A stretch of DNA of 64,000 nt from Haloferax sp046557615 (lineage in GTDB: Archaea > Halobacteriota > Halobacteria > Halobacteriales > Haloferacaceae), in NCBI RefSeq assembly GCF_046557615.1, contig NZ_JBKIII010000002.1, forward strand, positions 124,001 through 188,000, written 5' to 3'. The translations under genes were made by a program, and so were the position numbers. Below the pieces are notes generated by a model that was not told the origin of the DNA, ran no database searches, and worked only from the letters and a program-made list of their open reading frames with translations. Below, piece after piece: positions 35,752 to 44,349 of the stretch (within the stretch, counting starts at the first letter, position 1; each line of letters opens with the position of its first letter).

Positions 35752-35835
35752 GCGTCCTTGGTAAGTTCATAGCCGGAAGGTGGTGAAACCACCTGGCGGC
35801 GACGAGAGCCCGGGTTCAAATCCCGGCCTAGGCTT
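35752..35835 (+). pseudogene. split tRNA-Thr 3' fragment at the right end
   Basis: GCGTCCTTGGTAAG (35752-35765) matches the anticodon arm of tRNA-Thr at 28175-28188, and 35801-35835 matches its remainder. The two are contiguous in the intact gene but here are separated by 35 bases (35766-35800) holding a perfect hairpin AGGTGGT-gaa-ACCACCT. The split falls after anticodon-stem position 39. No proper 5' half is present, so no functional tRNA is predicted. Confidence 0.75.
35801..35835 (+). repeat. right attachment site (attR core)
   Basis: Exact 35-bp copy of 28189-28223. Chromosomal DNA resumes after it. Confidence 0.92.
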
Positions 35836-35893
35836 CTTCCGAACGCAACATTCTGAGCGGTGAATCTTTTCCTCAAAAAAGGGAACACAGGAT

Positions 35894-36043
35894 TCACACC
35901 ACTCCACGCCCACCCCGCCAGCGGTCGATGGTCGATGCGGCCGTCTCTTCTTCCTCAATTTCACCGAGCTTTTCGTCCAGCTCAGCCGCTTCGAGCAACT
36001 GCCGAACTTGCTTCGACTGATTTCGCGGAGCCGAACTGCTCAC
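35894..36043 (-). CDS. 49-residue protein with GTG start
   Basis: A short gene starting with GTG (read as Met): SSSAPRNQSKQVRQLLEA followed by a charged helix ELDEKLGEIEEEETAASTID and a RWRGGRGVV end. The GTG overlaps the stop of the zinc-ribbon gene by four bases (GTGA), a pattern of translational coupling. No family known. Confidence 0.6.
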   Translation of the reverse strand: MSSSAPRNQSKQVRQLLEAAELDEKLGEIEEEETAASTIDRWRGGRGVV

Positions 36044-36246
36044 TCTTTCTCCGCGTACTGCCGAATCAACCCACATTCTGGGCACACTACGACCACCGGT
36101 TTGAGTTTCTCTTTCAATCCCAATCCCCCGAGCATCCCCGGCTTTGGCTCGTTCGTCACGAGATAGAGGTTGAATCCGTCGCCGGTCTGTATCTCCATCT
36201 TCTCCATCATCACGCCGCAGTCTGGGCATCGTCGCGTCGTCGTCAT
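36040..36246 (-). CDS. zinc-ribbon protein
   Basis: A 68-residue protein: MTTTRRCPDCGVMMEKMEIQ, a central strand-rich part and VVVVCPECGLIRQYAEKE. Two CPxCG knuckles make one zinc site. An ATG 22 codons upstream is possible but the added residues look non-coding. It is coupled to the 49-residue gene. Confidence 0.75.
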   Translation of the reverse strand: MTTTRRCPDCGVMMEKMEIQTGDGFNLYLVTNEPKPGMLGGLGLKEKLKPVVVVCPECGLIRQYAEKE

Positions 36247-36292
36247 CGTCTCCCTACAGATACCACTCAACACAGATAACCGCTCGACCATC

Positions 36293-37432
36293 TCACCCGA
36301 GCAACCGAACACAGTACGACATCGTCCACGACCCTCGCTCCGTCAGTTGTTCTTTCGCCCCTTCGTCGTCTAACCCACCCAACGGGCAGACGATGAACGT
36401 CGTCTCGTCGACGAACTTCGAGAGGGGGAACTCGTCGGTTCGAACAAAGCCGTGAGACGCGAACACCTCGTGGGGGATACACCCGTTCGACGCGCAGATG
36501 TGGTCACTCGATGCGAAGTCGGCGGTAATCTCCGAGAGGAGGGCCGAAAACGCGTCTGTAAGGTCTGCTCCGCCGGCCATCGGCAGTACTTCGACGAGTT
36601 CGGTGGTCGATGGCATCCCGTAGTCGTCTTTCGCCCCGACGACGATTGCGGCAACCGGTGTCGAATCGCGTTCGGCGACGTACGTGATGAACTGGTGGTC
36701 GGGCTCGGCAAAGCGCCACTGGTAGAACGTGTCGTCGCGGAGAATGTGGGCGTTCGATGGTGGGGCGCGCTCGTAGAGCTGCGTGAGCGTCGATATCGGA
36801 ACAGAATCGAAGCGAGTAATCGTGAGAGTCGAGTCGTCGTCTGAAAGCCTGTCTTGCACGCGATGTTTCACGCGATAATAGGGGTCCATCGCGGCCACGC
36901 CGAGGCGAACCGACAACGGGTGGTCGGCCGTCAGAAACGCCGAAATGTCGTTGAGACGCTCGTATCGAACGAACGTGTCGAGGTGGTAGTTCGTCCAATA
37001 CTCGCTCGTCATCTTCATCAGACCGCGGTGTGCGGGCGGATTTGCGTAGGTAAACGTCGCCGCCGAGTCGTCCCAAATCGCGGCGTTCATCCATCGCGAC
37101 ATCCGCGTCATCAACCCTTTTCGGCGGTGGTCAGGGTGAACGACGAGGTCGACGAGTTGGTGTGCAGTGATGATTTGGTCACCGATGCGTAGTGGGAGTG
37201 GAATAAACGGTCGCAGGCCAGCGATTTCACCATCCTTGTCGGCGAGGATGATGGGAACGCGCTCGGCGTACGGGTTCTGTTCGTATTTCCACGAAAACCA
37301 CGCCTCGCTGCGTTGATTGAAGGCGAGTTCGTACAGGTCGATGAACGCCGCTCGGTCCTCCGGTTCGTACCAGCGAATCTCGTAGGCGTCGTCGCCACCT
37401 GCCTCGTCCTCCAATACTTTTCGCACCGACAT
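36293..37432 (-). CDS. GNAT-family N-acetyltransferase
   Basis: A 379-residue protein with tandem GNAT-like halves. The acetyl-CoA motif is LVDLVVHPDHRRKGLMTRMS (RxxGxxxxL), residues 91-110. The N-terminal part AFIDLYELAFNQRSEAWFSW and PYAERVPIILADKDGEIAG is common in archaeal acetyltransferases linked to cell-surface glycan clusters. The acceptor is unknown. Confidence 0.85.
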   Translation of the reverse strand: MSVRKVLEDEAGGDDAYEIRWYEPEDRAAFIDLYELAFNQRSEAWFSWKYEQNPYAERVPIILADKDGEIAGLRPFIPLPLRIGDQIITAHQLVDLVVHPDHRRKGLMTRMSRWMNAAIWDDSAATFTYANPPAHRGLMKMTSEYWTNYHLDTFVRYERLNDISAFLTADHPLSVRLGVAAMDPYYRVKHRVQDRLSDDDSTLTITRFDSVPISTLTQLYERAPPSNAHILRDDTFYQWRFAEPDHQFITYVAERDSTPVAAIVVGAKDDYGMPSTTELVEVLPMAGGADLTDAFSALLSEITADFASSDHICASNGCIPHEVFASHGFVRTDEFPLSKFVDETTFIVCPLGGLDDEGAKEQLTERGSWTMSYCVRLLG

Positions 37433-37814
37433 ATGGCGGTATTAGACTGAAAGTGAATTAGCAATGGACCTCCTAATTGCACTGAATTGTCGGTTAAGAG
37501 GTTGAATACGAGACTAATACCAGACTCCTCTGCCACTCGTTCGAACCGGACATTTATTGTGCAGGTACGTACCAGAACGCCTGACAGCTACGTTTGCGAA
37601 GGCAGTAGACTATATGTTAAAAACCGCCATGTTGAGAAAATCACTACTGCCGGGGTGTAATGTGCTATTATCCCACAACATATGTCTCGACGTGATACTG
37701 AATAGATGGCTCTCGCTGTCGTGACTCACCACGATGCCGAGCTGTCGTTCGAGATTTGGACACTACCTCTGCCTCCCACGACAGACATTTACACGCAGGC
37801 TTTGTCTCGTGACC
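37433..37814. other. divergent A/T-rich promoter region
   Basis: About 380 bases between the acetyltransferase and the MFS gene, which are transcribed away from each other. It is more A/T-rich than the genes and holds TATA-like stretches (e.g. TATATGTTAAAA near 37612). ORFs here lack haloarchaeal coding character. Confidence 0.45.
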
Positions 37815-39140
37815 ATGGCACGGTTCTCGATTCGGGCGAGTCCAACACGCTGGCGATGGGTGTTGTGGGCACTGCTCGCTGTTGGGTTTATCCTCGTTAG
37901 TTTTCACCGGGTGACGACCGCCGTCCTCGCCGAAGACCTCTCTCGGGCGTTCGACACGACCGGGGCAGAACTCGGCTTACTGCACGCGTCGTTCTTCTAC
38001 ATCTACGCCGGGTTGCAATTACCCGCAGGAATTTTGGTAGATAGAGTGGGGTCGCGTCGCGTCGCATCAGCCGGTCTGCTCATCATGTCGCTTGGCGTCT
38101 TCGGGTTTGCACTCGCGCCGACCTACGCGATATCGTTCGCCTCACGCGCACTCTTAGGGCTTGGTGGGAGCGTCCTCTACACGGCGACGCTTCGATTTCT
38201 CGCCAACTGGTATCGCCCGGACGAGTTCGCAACGATGACCGGATGGACTGTCGCTGCCGCGGGGATGGGTGGCGTACTCGCAACGACGCCGCTGGCACTC
38301 GCCATCGACGCCGCCGACTGGCGCACCGTCCTCCTCGCAATCGGGGTCTTCGGGGTTGGTATCGCAGTCTTGACCTTCTTCGTCGTTCGTGACCGCCCAC
38401 GAGATGCTGGTTTCACTCCACTTTCGGGCGTCGAACCATCGACCTCGACCGTCGATTTTTCGACCGTCGTCGAGAACACGAAAACCGTCCTCCACGAGCG
38501 CGAGACGTGGTTGTTGGGGACGATGCTCTTTCTCGTCTTGGGGACGAATTTCAGTTTCCTGGGGCTGTGGGGAGTCCCCTACATCGCCAACCTCTACGAC
38601 GTCTCCGTCCAGACGGCGTCGTTGTTCGTCTTCGCCGGGAACGTCGGATTCCTCCTCGGGTCTCCCATCATGGGGACGCTCTCGGACCGACTGGGCTACC
38701 GAACAGAACTCATCGTCTTCTCCTGTACGCTGTTCACGCTCGCCTATGCAGTGTTGCTCGTCACCGTGACGCCGCCGTTGCTCGTCGCTGGTGGATTGCT
38801 CTTTGTCGCCTTGTTCGTCATGGGTGGGACGGTCATCGCCTTTACCGTCATCAAAGAGCGACACGAGGCCGAAGCGAGCGCGACTGCGACGGGCGCGATA
38901 AACAGTCTTGGTTACTTCGGTGCGGCCGTCCTGCCCGCGTTGATGGGCTACGCGCTCGACGCGTTCTGGACCGGCGAGATGCTCGCGGGGGCACGCGTCT
39001 ACACCGCCGCAGGCTACCGCGTGGCGTTCGCAATCGCGACCGTCTCGGGAGTCGTCGCGCTGGTGTGTGCGTACGCACTCCATCGCCGCGAGTCGGCACT
39101 CGATGCGGCTTCGACGGCGACTGTCGAACCGACTGACTAG
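37815..39140 (+). CDS. major facilitator superfamily transporter
   Basis: A 441-residue carrier with twelve predicted helices. It starts MARFSIRASPTRWRW and has the loop 2-3 motif GILVDRVGSRRVASAGLLI and its C-half counterpart MGTLSDRLGYRTELIV. The pattern is like the nitrate/oxalate-formate or sugar-phosphate antiporter groups, but no substrate can be assigned. The ORF is open 27 codons further upstream in non-membrane, non-family sequence. Confidence 0.88.
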   Translation: MARFSIRASPTRWRWVLWALLAVGFILVSFHRVTTAVLAEDLSRAFDTTGAELGLLHASFFYIYAGLQLPAGILVDRVGSRRVASAGLLIMSLGVFGFALAPTYAISFASRALLGLGGSVLYTATLRFLANWYRPDEFATMTGWTVAAAGMGGVLATTPLALAIDAADWRTVLLAIGVFGVGIAVLTFFVVRDRPRDAGFTPLSGVEPSTSTVDFSTVVENTKTVLHERETWLLGTMLFLVLGTNFSFLGLWGVPYIANLYDVSVQTASLFVFAGNVGFLLGSPIMGTLSDRLGYRTELIVFSCTLFTLAYAVLLVTVTPPLLVAGGLLFVALFVMGGTVIAFTVIKERHEAEASATATGAINSLGYFGAAVLPALMGYALDAFWTGEMLAGARVYTAAGYRVAFAIATVSGVVALVCAYALHRRESALDAASTATVEPTD

Positions 39141-39280
39141 GCGTTTTTAAAGACATAGTCGCGCCGCTCAGCAGTTAGTACAGTGAAGAGAGCGAGTTCC
39201 GGTATCCTACGTCGCAACTCGCTCGCTTCACTCGAGAATCTGGGGAGCGCAGTGAAAAACCCGTCGTCCTCACGCTGTCG

Positions 39281-39892
39281 TTACTGAAGGTCGCGGACGA
39301 ATCGCTCGGGGATGTAGTCGATGATGTGGTCGGGCATCGCGGCGACGGCGTACTCTGCGGCGGCCACCATGGGCTTGCGCAGCAGTACGTAGACACCGGA
39401 GACTGCGACAGCCCCAATCGCGAGGAATTGAATCGTGCCGTCGAAGACAATGACTGGCGGGACCGCCAGCGACGTCGCCAAGATGAGGTCTTCGGGCGCG
39501 CCGTCGTAGCGAATCATGCGCTTCGGCGCGAGCCATCGACCGTTCCAGTGGTCGTACACCGCGCGCTCGGACGTTGCGAGCCACGGCTTGAGTTCGAGAC
39601 CGCCGCCCAGTACGTCCGACGCCGAGTGCAGCGCCGCGGCCGCGAGGAACAACGCGATCGCGAGACTCACCGTGGTTGGATTCCACGCCGCGATTGCGAG
39701 CGCGGGAACCGCGAGTATGCTGAAGTACACGGGGAAGTGAAGCGTCTTTCTGTGACCTGCATAGAGGTCAAAATCGGGAAACAGACCGCCGAGTGCGGCC
39801 GCGAGGACTGGGAGCGTCCCGGCCTCGGGGAACAACGCCCAGGCGATGGTGCCGATAAAGACACCTGCCAAGGCGTGCGTGGTGGCCATCAT
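39281..39892 (-). CDS. YdjM-type membrane-bound metal-dependent hydrolase (DUF457)
   Basis: A 203-residue membrane protein starting MMATTHALAGVFIGT. The TH near residue 4-6, GGLFPDFDLYAGHRKTLHFP (D-x-D, H-R, H) and LHSASDVLGGG are the metal-ligand pattern of the YdjM/LexA-regulated hydrolase family. Reaction unknown. An in-frame ATG 20 codons upstream is less likely. Confidence 0.83.
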   Translation of the reverse strand: MMATTHALAGVFIGTIAWALFPEAGTLPVLAAALGGLFPDFDLYAGHRKTLHFPVYFSILAVPALAIAAWNPTTVSLAIALFLAAAALHSASDVLGGGLELKPWLATSERAVYDHWNGRWLAPKRMIRYDGAPEDLILATSLAVPPVIVFDGTIQFLAIGAVAVSGVYVLLRKPMVAAAEYAVAAMPDHIIDYIPERFVRDLQ

Positions 39893-39987
39893 CGGTGGCC
39901 GTAAGTAATCCGAGAGAAAAACGGTGTCGGTACATGTGCTAGCATTGAACAAACTACATTTAGCCGTCGCGGACCCTATCAGGACGT

Positions 39988-40605
39988 ATGCATTCGCGGG
40001 GAATCGAGTATCGTGCCAGTCAGGCGATGCAGGGAGCCATCTGTCTGGTTTTTTTCGCTGGTGTATACACGCGAAATCTGAGTGTCATCGTCAACTCCTT
40101 GCTGGCACTCAGTGTGACGTTTCTCCCCGCAATTCTCCAGCGTGACTGGGAGATTCGACTCCACCCGTTGCCCGGTCTGTGGCTGACCGCCGCCGTCCTC
40201 TTGCACGCGATTGGAATGCTCGGGCCGTACAATTACATCAGTTGGTGGGACCACGTCACTCACACGCTCTCGGCGTCTGTCGTCGCCGCCGTCGGCTACG
40301 TCTCGGCACGCGTCTTCGACGAGTACTCCGATGCAGTGTACTTCCCGCCGCGTTTTCTCTTCGTGTACATTCTGCTCTTCACGCTCGCCGCGGGCGTACT
40401 CTGGGAAGTCCTCGAATTTGGGGCGCGACTCTCGGCCGAAGCACTGGGTATCGAAGCCGTCCTCGTTCAGTACGGACTCGGCGACACCATCATCGACCTC
40501 GTCTTCGACACCGTCGGTGCGATGCTCGTCGCCCTGTTCGGGACGCCAACACTCTCCGAGACGATTGAGTCGCTGAACGAACGACTCGAACGGGCTCGGT
40601 CCTGA
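39988..40605 (+). CDS. YjdF-like integral membrane protein
   Basis: A 205-residue protein with five or six helices. YISWWDHVTHTLSASVVAAV and LAAGVLWEVLEFGARL are typical of the YjdF/DUF2238-like family, whose function is unknown. VFDTVGAMLVALFG closes the membrane part. It precedes the TrkA-type gene by 43 bases. Confidence 0.75.
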   Translation: MHSRGIEYRASQAMQGAICLVFFAGVYTRNLSVIVNSLLALSVTFLPAILQRDWEIRLHPLPGLWLTAAVLLHAIGMLGPYNYISWWDHVTHTLSASVVAAVGYVSARVFDEYSDAVYFPPRFLFVYILLFTLAAGVLWEVLEFGARLSAEALGIEAVLVQYGLGDTIIDLVFDTVGAMLVALFGTPTLSETIESLNERLERARS

Positions 40606-40648
40606 GATGGGGGCCATCTTTTAGCCACCCGGTGTGTATGGTAGTACC

Positions 40649-41302
40649 ATGGACTTCGTTATCGTTGGGTACGGACGGGTTGGTGCACGAACGGCACGAG
40701 TGCTTCGAGAAGAAGGTCATACGGTGACTGTCGTCGATAACAACGAGAAGAAGGTCGAACGTGCCACTGAGGATGGCTTCGAAGCGTACCTCGGCGATGG
40801 CGGGACCGAGAGCGTCCTCAAACAGGCCGGTGTCGAACACGTGGCGGCGGTCGGTGGGTTGACTGGCGACCCGAACACGAACTTCGCGGCCTGCATGCTC
40901 GGCAAAGAATACGGCTGTCGGACGGTCATGCGCATCAGCGAGGACTACCGACAGGAGATTTACGAGCGCTACGCCGACGACGTTGACGAGATTATCTACC
41001 CCGAGCGACTCGGTGCTGCGGGGGCAAAGACGGCGCTTCTCGGCGGGAACTTCAACGCCATCGGCGACCTGACCGACCACCTCCGACTGGCGACGGTCAC
41101 CGTTCCCGATAGCGCACCAATCGTGGGTGAACACGTCGCCGCTATCGACCTCGACGGCGACGGACGAATCTACGCACATGGTCGCCGTCGCGAACCGATG
41201 ACGATTCCGCTGCCCGGAACGGTGGTCGAACCCGGTGACAGACTCGCACTGCTCACCGAACGCAACGCACTCGAACGCGTCCAGAAGGAACTTCTCGGGT
41301 AA
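40649..41302 (+). CDS. TrkA-type NAD-binding (RCK) protein
   Basis: A 217-residue cytosolic regulator of potassium transport. The start MDFVIVGYGRVGARTARVLR is the Rossmann GxGxxG motif, with NNEKKVERATEDGFEAYLGD as the ribose-binding segment. TrkA-C follows at about 150-217 (AAIDLDGDGRIYAH, EPGDRLALLTERNAL). No transporter subunit is next to it, so its partner must be encoded elsewhere. Confidence 0.88.
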   Translation: MDFVIVGYGRVGARTARVLREEGHTVTVVDNNEKKVERATEDGFEAYLGDGGTESVLKQAGVEHVAAVGGLTGDPNTNFAACMLGKEYGCRTVMRISEDYRQEIYERYADDVDEIIYPERLGAAGAKTALLGGNFNAIGDLTDHLRLATVTVPDSAPIVGEHVAAIDLDGDGRIYAHGRRREPMTIPLPGTVVEPGDRLALLTERNALERVQKELLG

Positions 41303-41583
41303 GTGAAAACGGGGACGCGAGTGGCGCCGGGGGAGGCGCCGAATCGTCGATTTTCCGTGCCGGGGGAACCAGAACGGTTGTGGTGGTGTGCCGGGCGCGC
41401 GAGTTGTAGGTAGGAACTGAGGCCGAAACGCGCCCAATCGACGGATACGTATGAGATATCTTAAATCTGTGTCAGACGATTGTCTGCTATTCGCAACACG
41501 TCGTCACCCGAGTGTGGTGAGTCTGTTCACCAACGAACATTCTTGTGCCTCACGTGGCCGTGACTGTCCGTAAAAATTGCCTG

Positions 41584-42366
41584 TCAGTACACCAGCTCGC
41601 CGTTGACGAACTGCCGCACCCGGTCGTCTGCTGGTGATTCGAACACCTGCTCTGTCTTCCCCGATTCGATGCACGTCCCGTTCAGGAGTACTGCCGTTCG
41701 GTCGGAGACGCGCTGAGCCTGCTGCATGTCGTGTGTCGCCAACGCGACGGCGATGCCGCGTTCTCTCGCCGCGCGCATCGTCGCCTCGATGACGGCCGTG
41801 TTACGCGGGTCGAGATTCGAGGTTGGTTCGTCGAGAAGCAAGATATCGGGGTTGGGCGCGAGTGCGCGAGCGATTGCGACACGCTGGGCCTCACCCGCCG
41901 AGAGAGAACGCGCGTCTCGGAACGCCTTATCGGCCATGCCGACGGTTTCGAGCGCCTCGCTGACCGGAGTAGGTGGATTTTCGTCGCCGACGAGTTTCGA
42001 GATGGAGTCACGAAGGCGAATCTTCCACGAGTCGCGGACGCGAAGGCCGTAGGCGACGTTTTCGGCGACGCTGGTCGAAAACAAACTTCGATTCTGGAAC
42101 GCCATGCCGATTTTCCGACGCACGGCGAGGTGTTGCTCGTCCGGCATCGACCACACGTCGTCACCGGCGAGTTCGATGGTGCCTGAATCCGGTCGCTCGA
42201 ACAGTGCGAGCAGTCGGAAGAGCGTCGTCTTTCCGGTCCCAGAGGGGCCGACGACGGCCAAGATTTCACCCGGTTCGACCGAGAGCGACACGTCTTCGAG
42301 AATCGCCCCGTTACCGAATCCGTGAGTGACCCGTTGAGTCGCCAATGCAGGCGGTGCGTCCGTCAT
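41584..42366 (-). CDS. tupC: tungstate-type ABC transporter ATP-binding protein
   Basis: A 260-residue ABC ATPase: Walker A GPSGTGKTTLFRLLAL, Q-loop near FQNRSLF, signature SLSAGEAQRVAIARAL, Walker B ILLLDEPTSNLDP and switch His in ATHDMQQ. The gene overlaps the permease gene by four bases. The operon's binding protein is of the TupA type, so the expected cargo is tungstate (possibly molybdate). Confidence 0.88.
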   Translation of the reverse strand: MTDAPPALATQRVTHGFGNGAILEDVSLSVEPGEILAVVGPSGTGKTTLFRLLALFERPDSGTIELAGDDVWSMPDEQHLAVRRKIGMAFQNRSLFSTSVAENVAYGLRVRDSWKIRLRDSISKLVGDENPPTPVSEALETVGMADKAFRDARSLSAGEAQRVAIARALAPNPDILLLDEPTSNLDPRNTAVIEATMRAARERGIAVALATHDMQQAQRVSDRTAVLLNGTCIESGKTEQVFESPADDRVRQFVNGELVY

Positions 42367-43055
42367 TGCCGACCACCCGTCTGGGTTCGGTCACGGAACC
42401 GCGCCCCGAGCGCGTTGACGAAGAGGACGAGCGCGAGCAAGATTACGCCGAGAGCGATACCCGTCTCGATGTTACCCTTCCGTGCTTCGACGGTAATCGC
42501 CGTCGTGAGCGTCCGCGTGAACGACCTATCTCCCGTCAGGACGATGTTGCCCCCGACGATGAGTACCGACCCGACTTCGCTGATTGCGCGCCCGTAGGCG
42601 GCTAAGAGAGCGGTCACGATGCCGTAGCGAGCCTCACGAACCACGAGCAGCGCGACATCGGTCGAAGTCCCCCCAGCGGCGAACGCGGCGTCACGAAGGT
42701 CCTGTGGAACCGACTGCACCGCCGAGAGTGAGACGCTCACGAGGACGGGAAGTGCGAGAATCGTCTGGGAGATAATCATCGCCTCTGGTGTGAACAAGAG
42801 GTCGAACACGCCGAGCGGTCCCGACCGCGAGAGCAACAAGAGGACGACCAACCCGACGACGACGCTCGGAAAGCCCATCCCGGTCGAGATAATCGAGGTG
42901 ACTGCCGACTTCCCGCGAAAGTCGCGGAAACCGACGATGAGTGCGATTGGCAGGCCGATGAGCGAACTCACCGCGACTGCCACCGTGCTCACGTACAACG
43001 AGACGAGCGTAATGCTCACGAGGTAGGTGAGATTCAGGTCGCCGAGGCCAAACAC
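42363..43055 (-). CDS. tupB: tungstate-type ABC transporter permease
   Basis: A 230-residue permease with about six helices. The coupling-helix (EAA) region is VPQDLRDAAFAAGGTSTDVA, followed by GRAISEVGSVLIVGGN, which is typical of TupB. It overlaps tupC (ATGA) and follows tupA by 24 bases. Confidence 0.88.
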   Translation of the reverse strand: MFGLGDLNLTYLVSITLVSLYVSTVAVAVSSLIGLPIALIVGFRDFRGKSAVTSIISTGMGFPSVVVGLVVLLLLSRSGPLGVFDLLFTPEAMIISQTILALPVLVSVSLSAVQSVPQDLRDAAFAAGGTSTDVALLVVREARYGIVTALLAAYGRAISEVGSVLIVGGNIVLTGDRSFTRTLTTAITVEARKGNIETGIALGVILLALVLFVNALGARFRDRTQTGGRQ

Positions 43056-43079
43056 GAACAGAGGTGCGAACCGGGTGGA

Positions 43080-44096
43080 CTAAAAGTCCTCGGGCACGCG
43101 GTCTGCGACCCACTGTTCGAACTGCGCATCTGCAATCGCGTTCGAGTTGGACTCGTTTTCGCTGTAGCCCTCAGAGACGTACTGTCCAAAGTTCGGCGAC
43201 TCGGAGAGCGCGTTGGGGAAGAACAACTGCGAGCCATTGGCCGTGTACTCGTCGATGATGGTCTGGCCCTGTGGACCGGTCAAGAAGCCGATGTACGCCA
43301 TCGCAAGCGAGTAGTTCACGTCGGGATAGACGGCGGGGTTGACCGCAATCACACCGTAGGGGTTCTTCAGAATTGTCGGCCCGCCTTTCAGCGGCCCTTG
43401 CACGAGGATTTCGAGGTCGATGTTCGACTGCGTAGCAAGGTACGTCCCGCGGTCAGCGAGCGTGTACGCGCCGGACTGGTCGGCCTGGACGAGCGTGTCG
43501 CCCATCCCTTTGCCAATCTCTTGGTACCACTGCCCCGACGGTTCGACACCCGCGGCCTCCCAGATGAGCAACTCCTTCTTGTTCGTCCCCGAGTCGTCAC
43601 CGCGCGAGACGAACGTCGATTGAGACTCAGCAATCGTTGCGAACGCGTCTGCCGCGCTCGACATGCCCTGAATCCCGGCGGGGTCACCTGCGGGGCCGAC
43701 GATAACGAAGTCGTTGAACATCACGTCGCGGCGGTTGACGCCGTAGCCTTCTTCCATGAACTCGTCTTCGGCACCGCGGGCGTGGACGAGAATCACGTCA
43801 GCGTCGCCGTTTCGGGCGGTTTCGATGGCCGCGCCGGTACCTTGCGGAATCGTCTTCACCGTCGCGTTGAACATCGATTCGAACTCGGGGTTGAGCGCAT
43901 CCAACAGTCCCGTGTCGTACGTACTCGTCGTCGTCGCAAGCGTCAACTCCTGTGTCGAGCCACTCGTCTCTTTGTTGTTACTCGAATCTTGACTACCGCC
44001 GGCTTGTGGGGCACCCGTATCCCCGGTACAGCCACTCAATCCGAGAATTGCACCGACACCTGCCGCCTGAAGGAAGCGGCGTCGCTGAATCGTCAT
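43080..44096 (-). CDS. tupA: tungstate-type ABC transporter substrate-binding lipoprotein
   Basis: A 338-residue extracellular binding protein. The start MTIQRRRFLQAAGVGAIL is a Tat signal (RRRFLQ), with a lipobox LSGC. The mature domain begins LTLATTTSTYDTGLLDAL, the oxyanion-binding TTTS signature of TupA; FVSRGDDSGTNKKELLIW is the second ligand loop. The start at 44096 places the Tat motif at the N-terminus. It presumably captures tungstate at the cell surface. Confidence 0.9.
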   Translation of the reverse strand: MTIQRRRFLQAAGVGAILGLSGCTGDTGAPQAGGSQDSSNNKETSGSTQELTLATTTSTYDTGLLDALNPEFESMFNATVKTIPQGTGAAIETARNGDADVILVHARGAEDEFMEEGYGVNRRDVMFNDFVIVGPAGDPAGIQGMSSAADAFATIAESQSTFVSRGDDSGTNKKELLIWEAAGVEPSGQWYQEIGKGMGDTLVQADQSGAYTLADRGTYLATQSNIDLEILVQGPLKGGPTILKNPYGVIAVNPAVYPDVNYSLAMAYIGFLTGPQGQTIIDEYTANGSQLFFPNALSESPNFGQYVSEGYSENESNSNAIADAQFEQWVADRVPEDF

Positions 44097-44117
44097 GTCT
44101 GTGAGTATGCCGAACGG

Positions 44118-44125
44118 CAATTAAC
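44118..44125 (-). promoter_or_regulatory. possible TATA box of tupABC
   Basis: On the minus strand AGTTAATT lies about 26 bases before the tupA ATG. By-eye call. Confidence 0.35.
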
Positions 44126-44160
44126 TGTTTCCCAACTAACGTAATTGGATTCAATTTCAT

Positions 44161-44175
44161 TTTCTAAAATAGAAA
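44161..44175. promoter_or_regulatory. palindromic operator candidate upstream of tupABC
   Basis: TTTCTA-aaa-TAGAAA, a perfect inverted repeat in A/T-rich DNA about 65-80 bases upstream of the tupA start. Position upstream of the TATA-like box would suit an activator or a metal- or oxyanion-responsive regulator. Confidence 0.35.
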
Positions 44176-44250
44176 CTAAATTGGGACGGCATCTGGTTTC
44201 GTCCTCCGCGATTCCACAGGTTCTTGGCCGTCGCTTGCTTCGCGTTCACT

Positions 44251-44349
44251 ATGACGTGGGAATCGCTGTTCGAGCGTGGTACGGCGTACGAGACGACCGA
44301 AGAGGCGATTGCTGAGGCCCTCCGAGCGCGCAGAAGCGACGATGAGTGA
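44251..44349 (+). CDS. 32-residue microprotein upstream of the PIN-like gene
   Basis: MTWESLFERGTAYETTEEAI continues to EALRARRSDDE-stop. Its stop overlaps the next start by eight bases (ATGAGTGA). The composition is haloarchaeal and helical. It could be a small partner or antitoxin-like protein for the downstream gene; this is inference. Confidence 0.6.
   Translation: MTWESLFERGTAYETTEEAIAEALRARRSDDE

Larger units (their letters stand above)
28189..35835. mobile_element. tRNA-Thr integrated element, 7.6 kb
   Basis: A tyrosine recombinase gene sits at the right end, and a 35-bp exact direct repeat of the tRNA-Thr 3' end marks both borders. Inside are two small membrane-protein genes, a helicase-like replication protein, a Schlafen/AlbA-type gene, a three-gene operon of unknowns and several non-coding stretches. 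Base composition and codon use are visibly more A/T-rich than the flanks. No capsid or spike protein is recognised, so it looks like an integrative plasmid or satellite rather than a complete virus. Confidence 0.88.

Noticed and set aside
35701..35765. Full second tRNA-Thr gene at the right end
   Set aside because: The TCTGGG-tgg-CCCAGA stretch looks like a D-arm region at first sight but is a simple hairpin; no acceptor or D-arm pairing.
35625..35897. 90-residue minus-strand ORF over the right attachment site
   Set aside because: It is a translation of tRNA-derived DNA (DLNPGSR-type peptide), a common false ORF.
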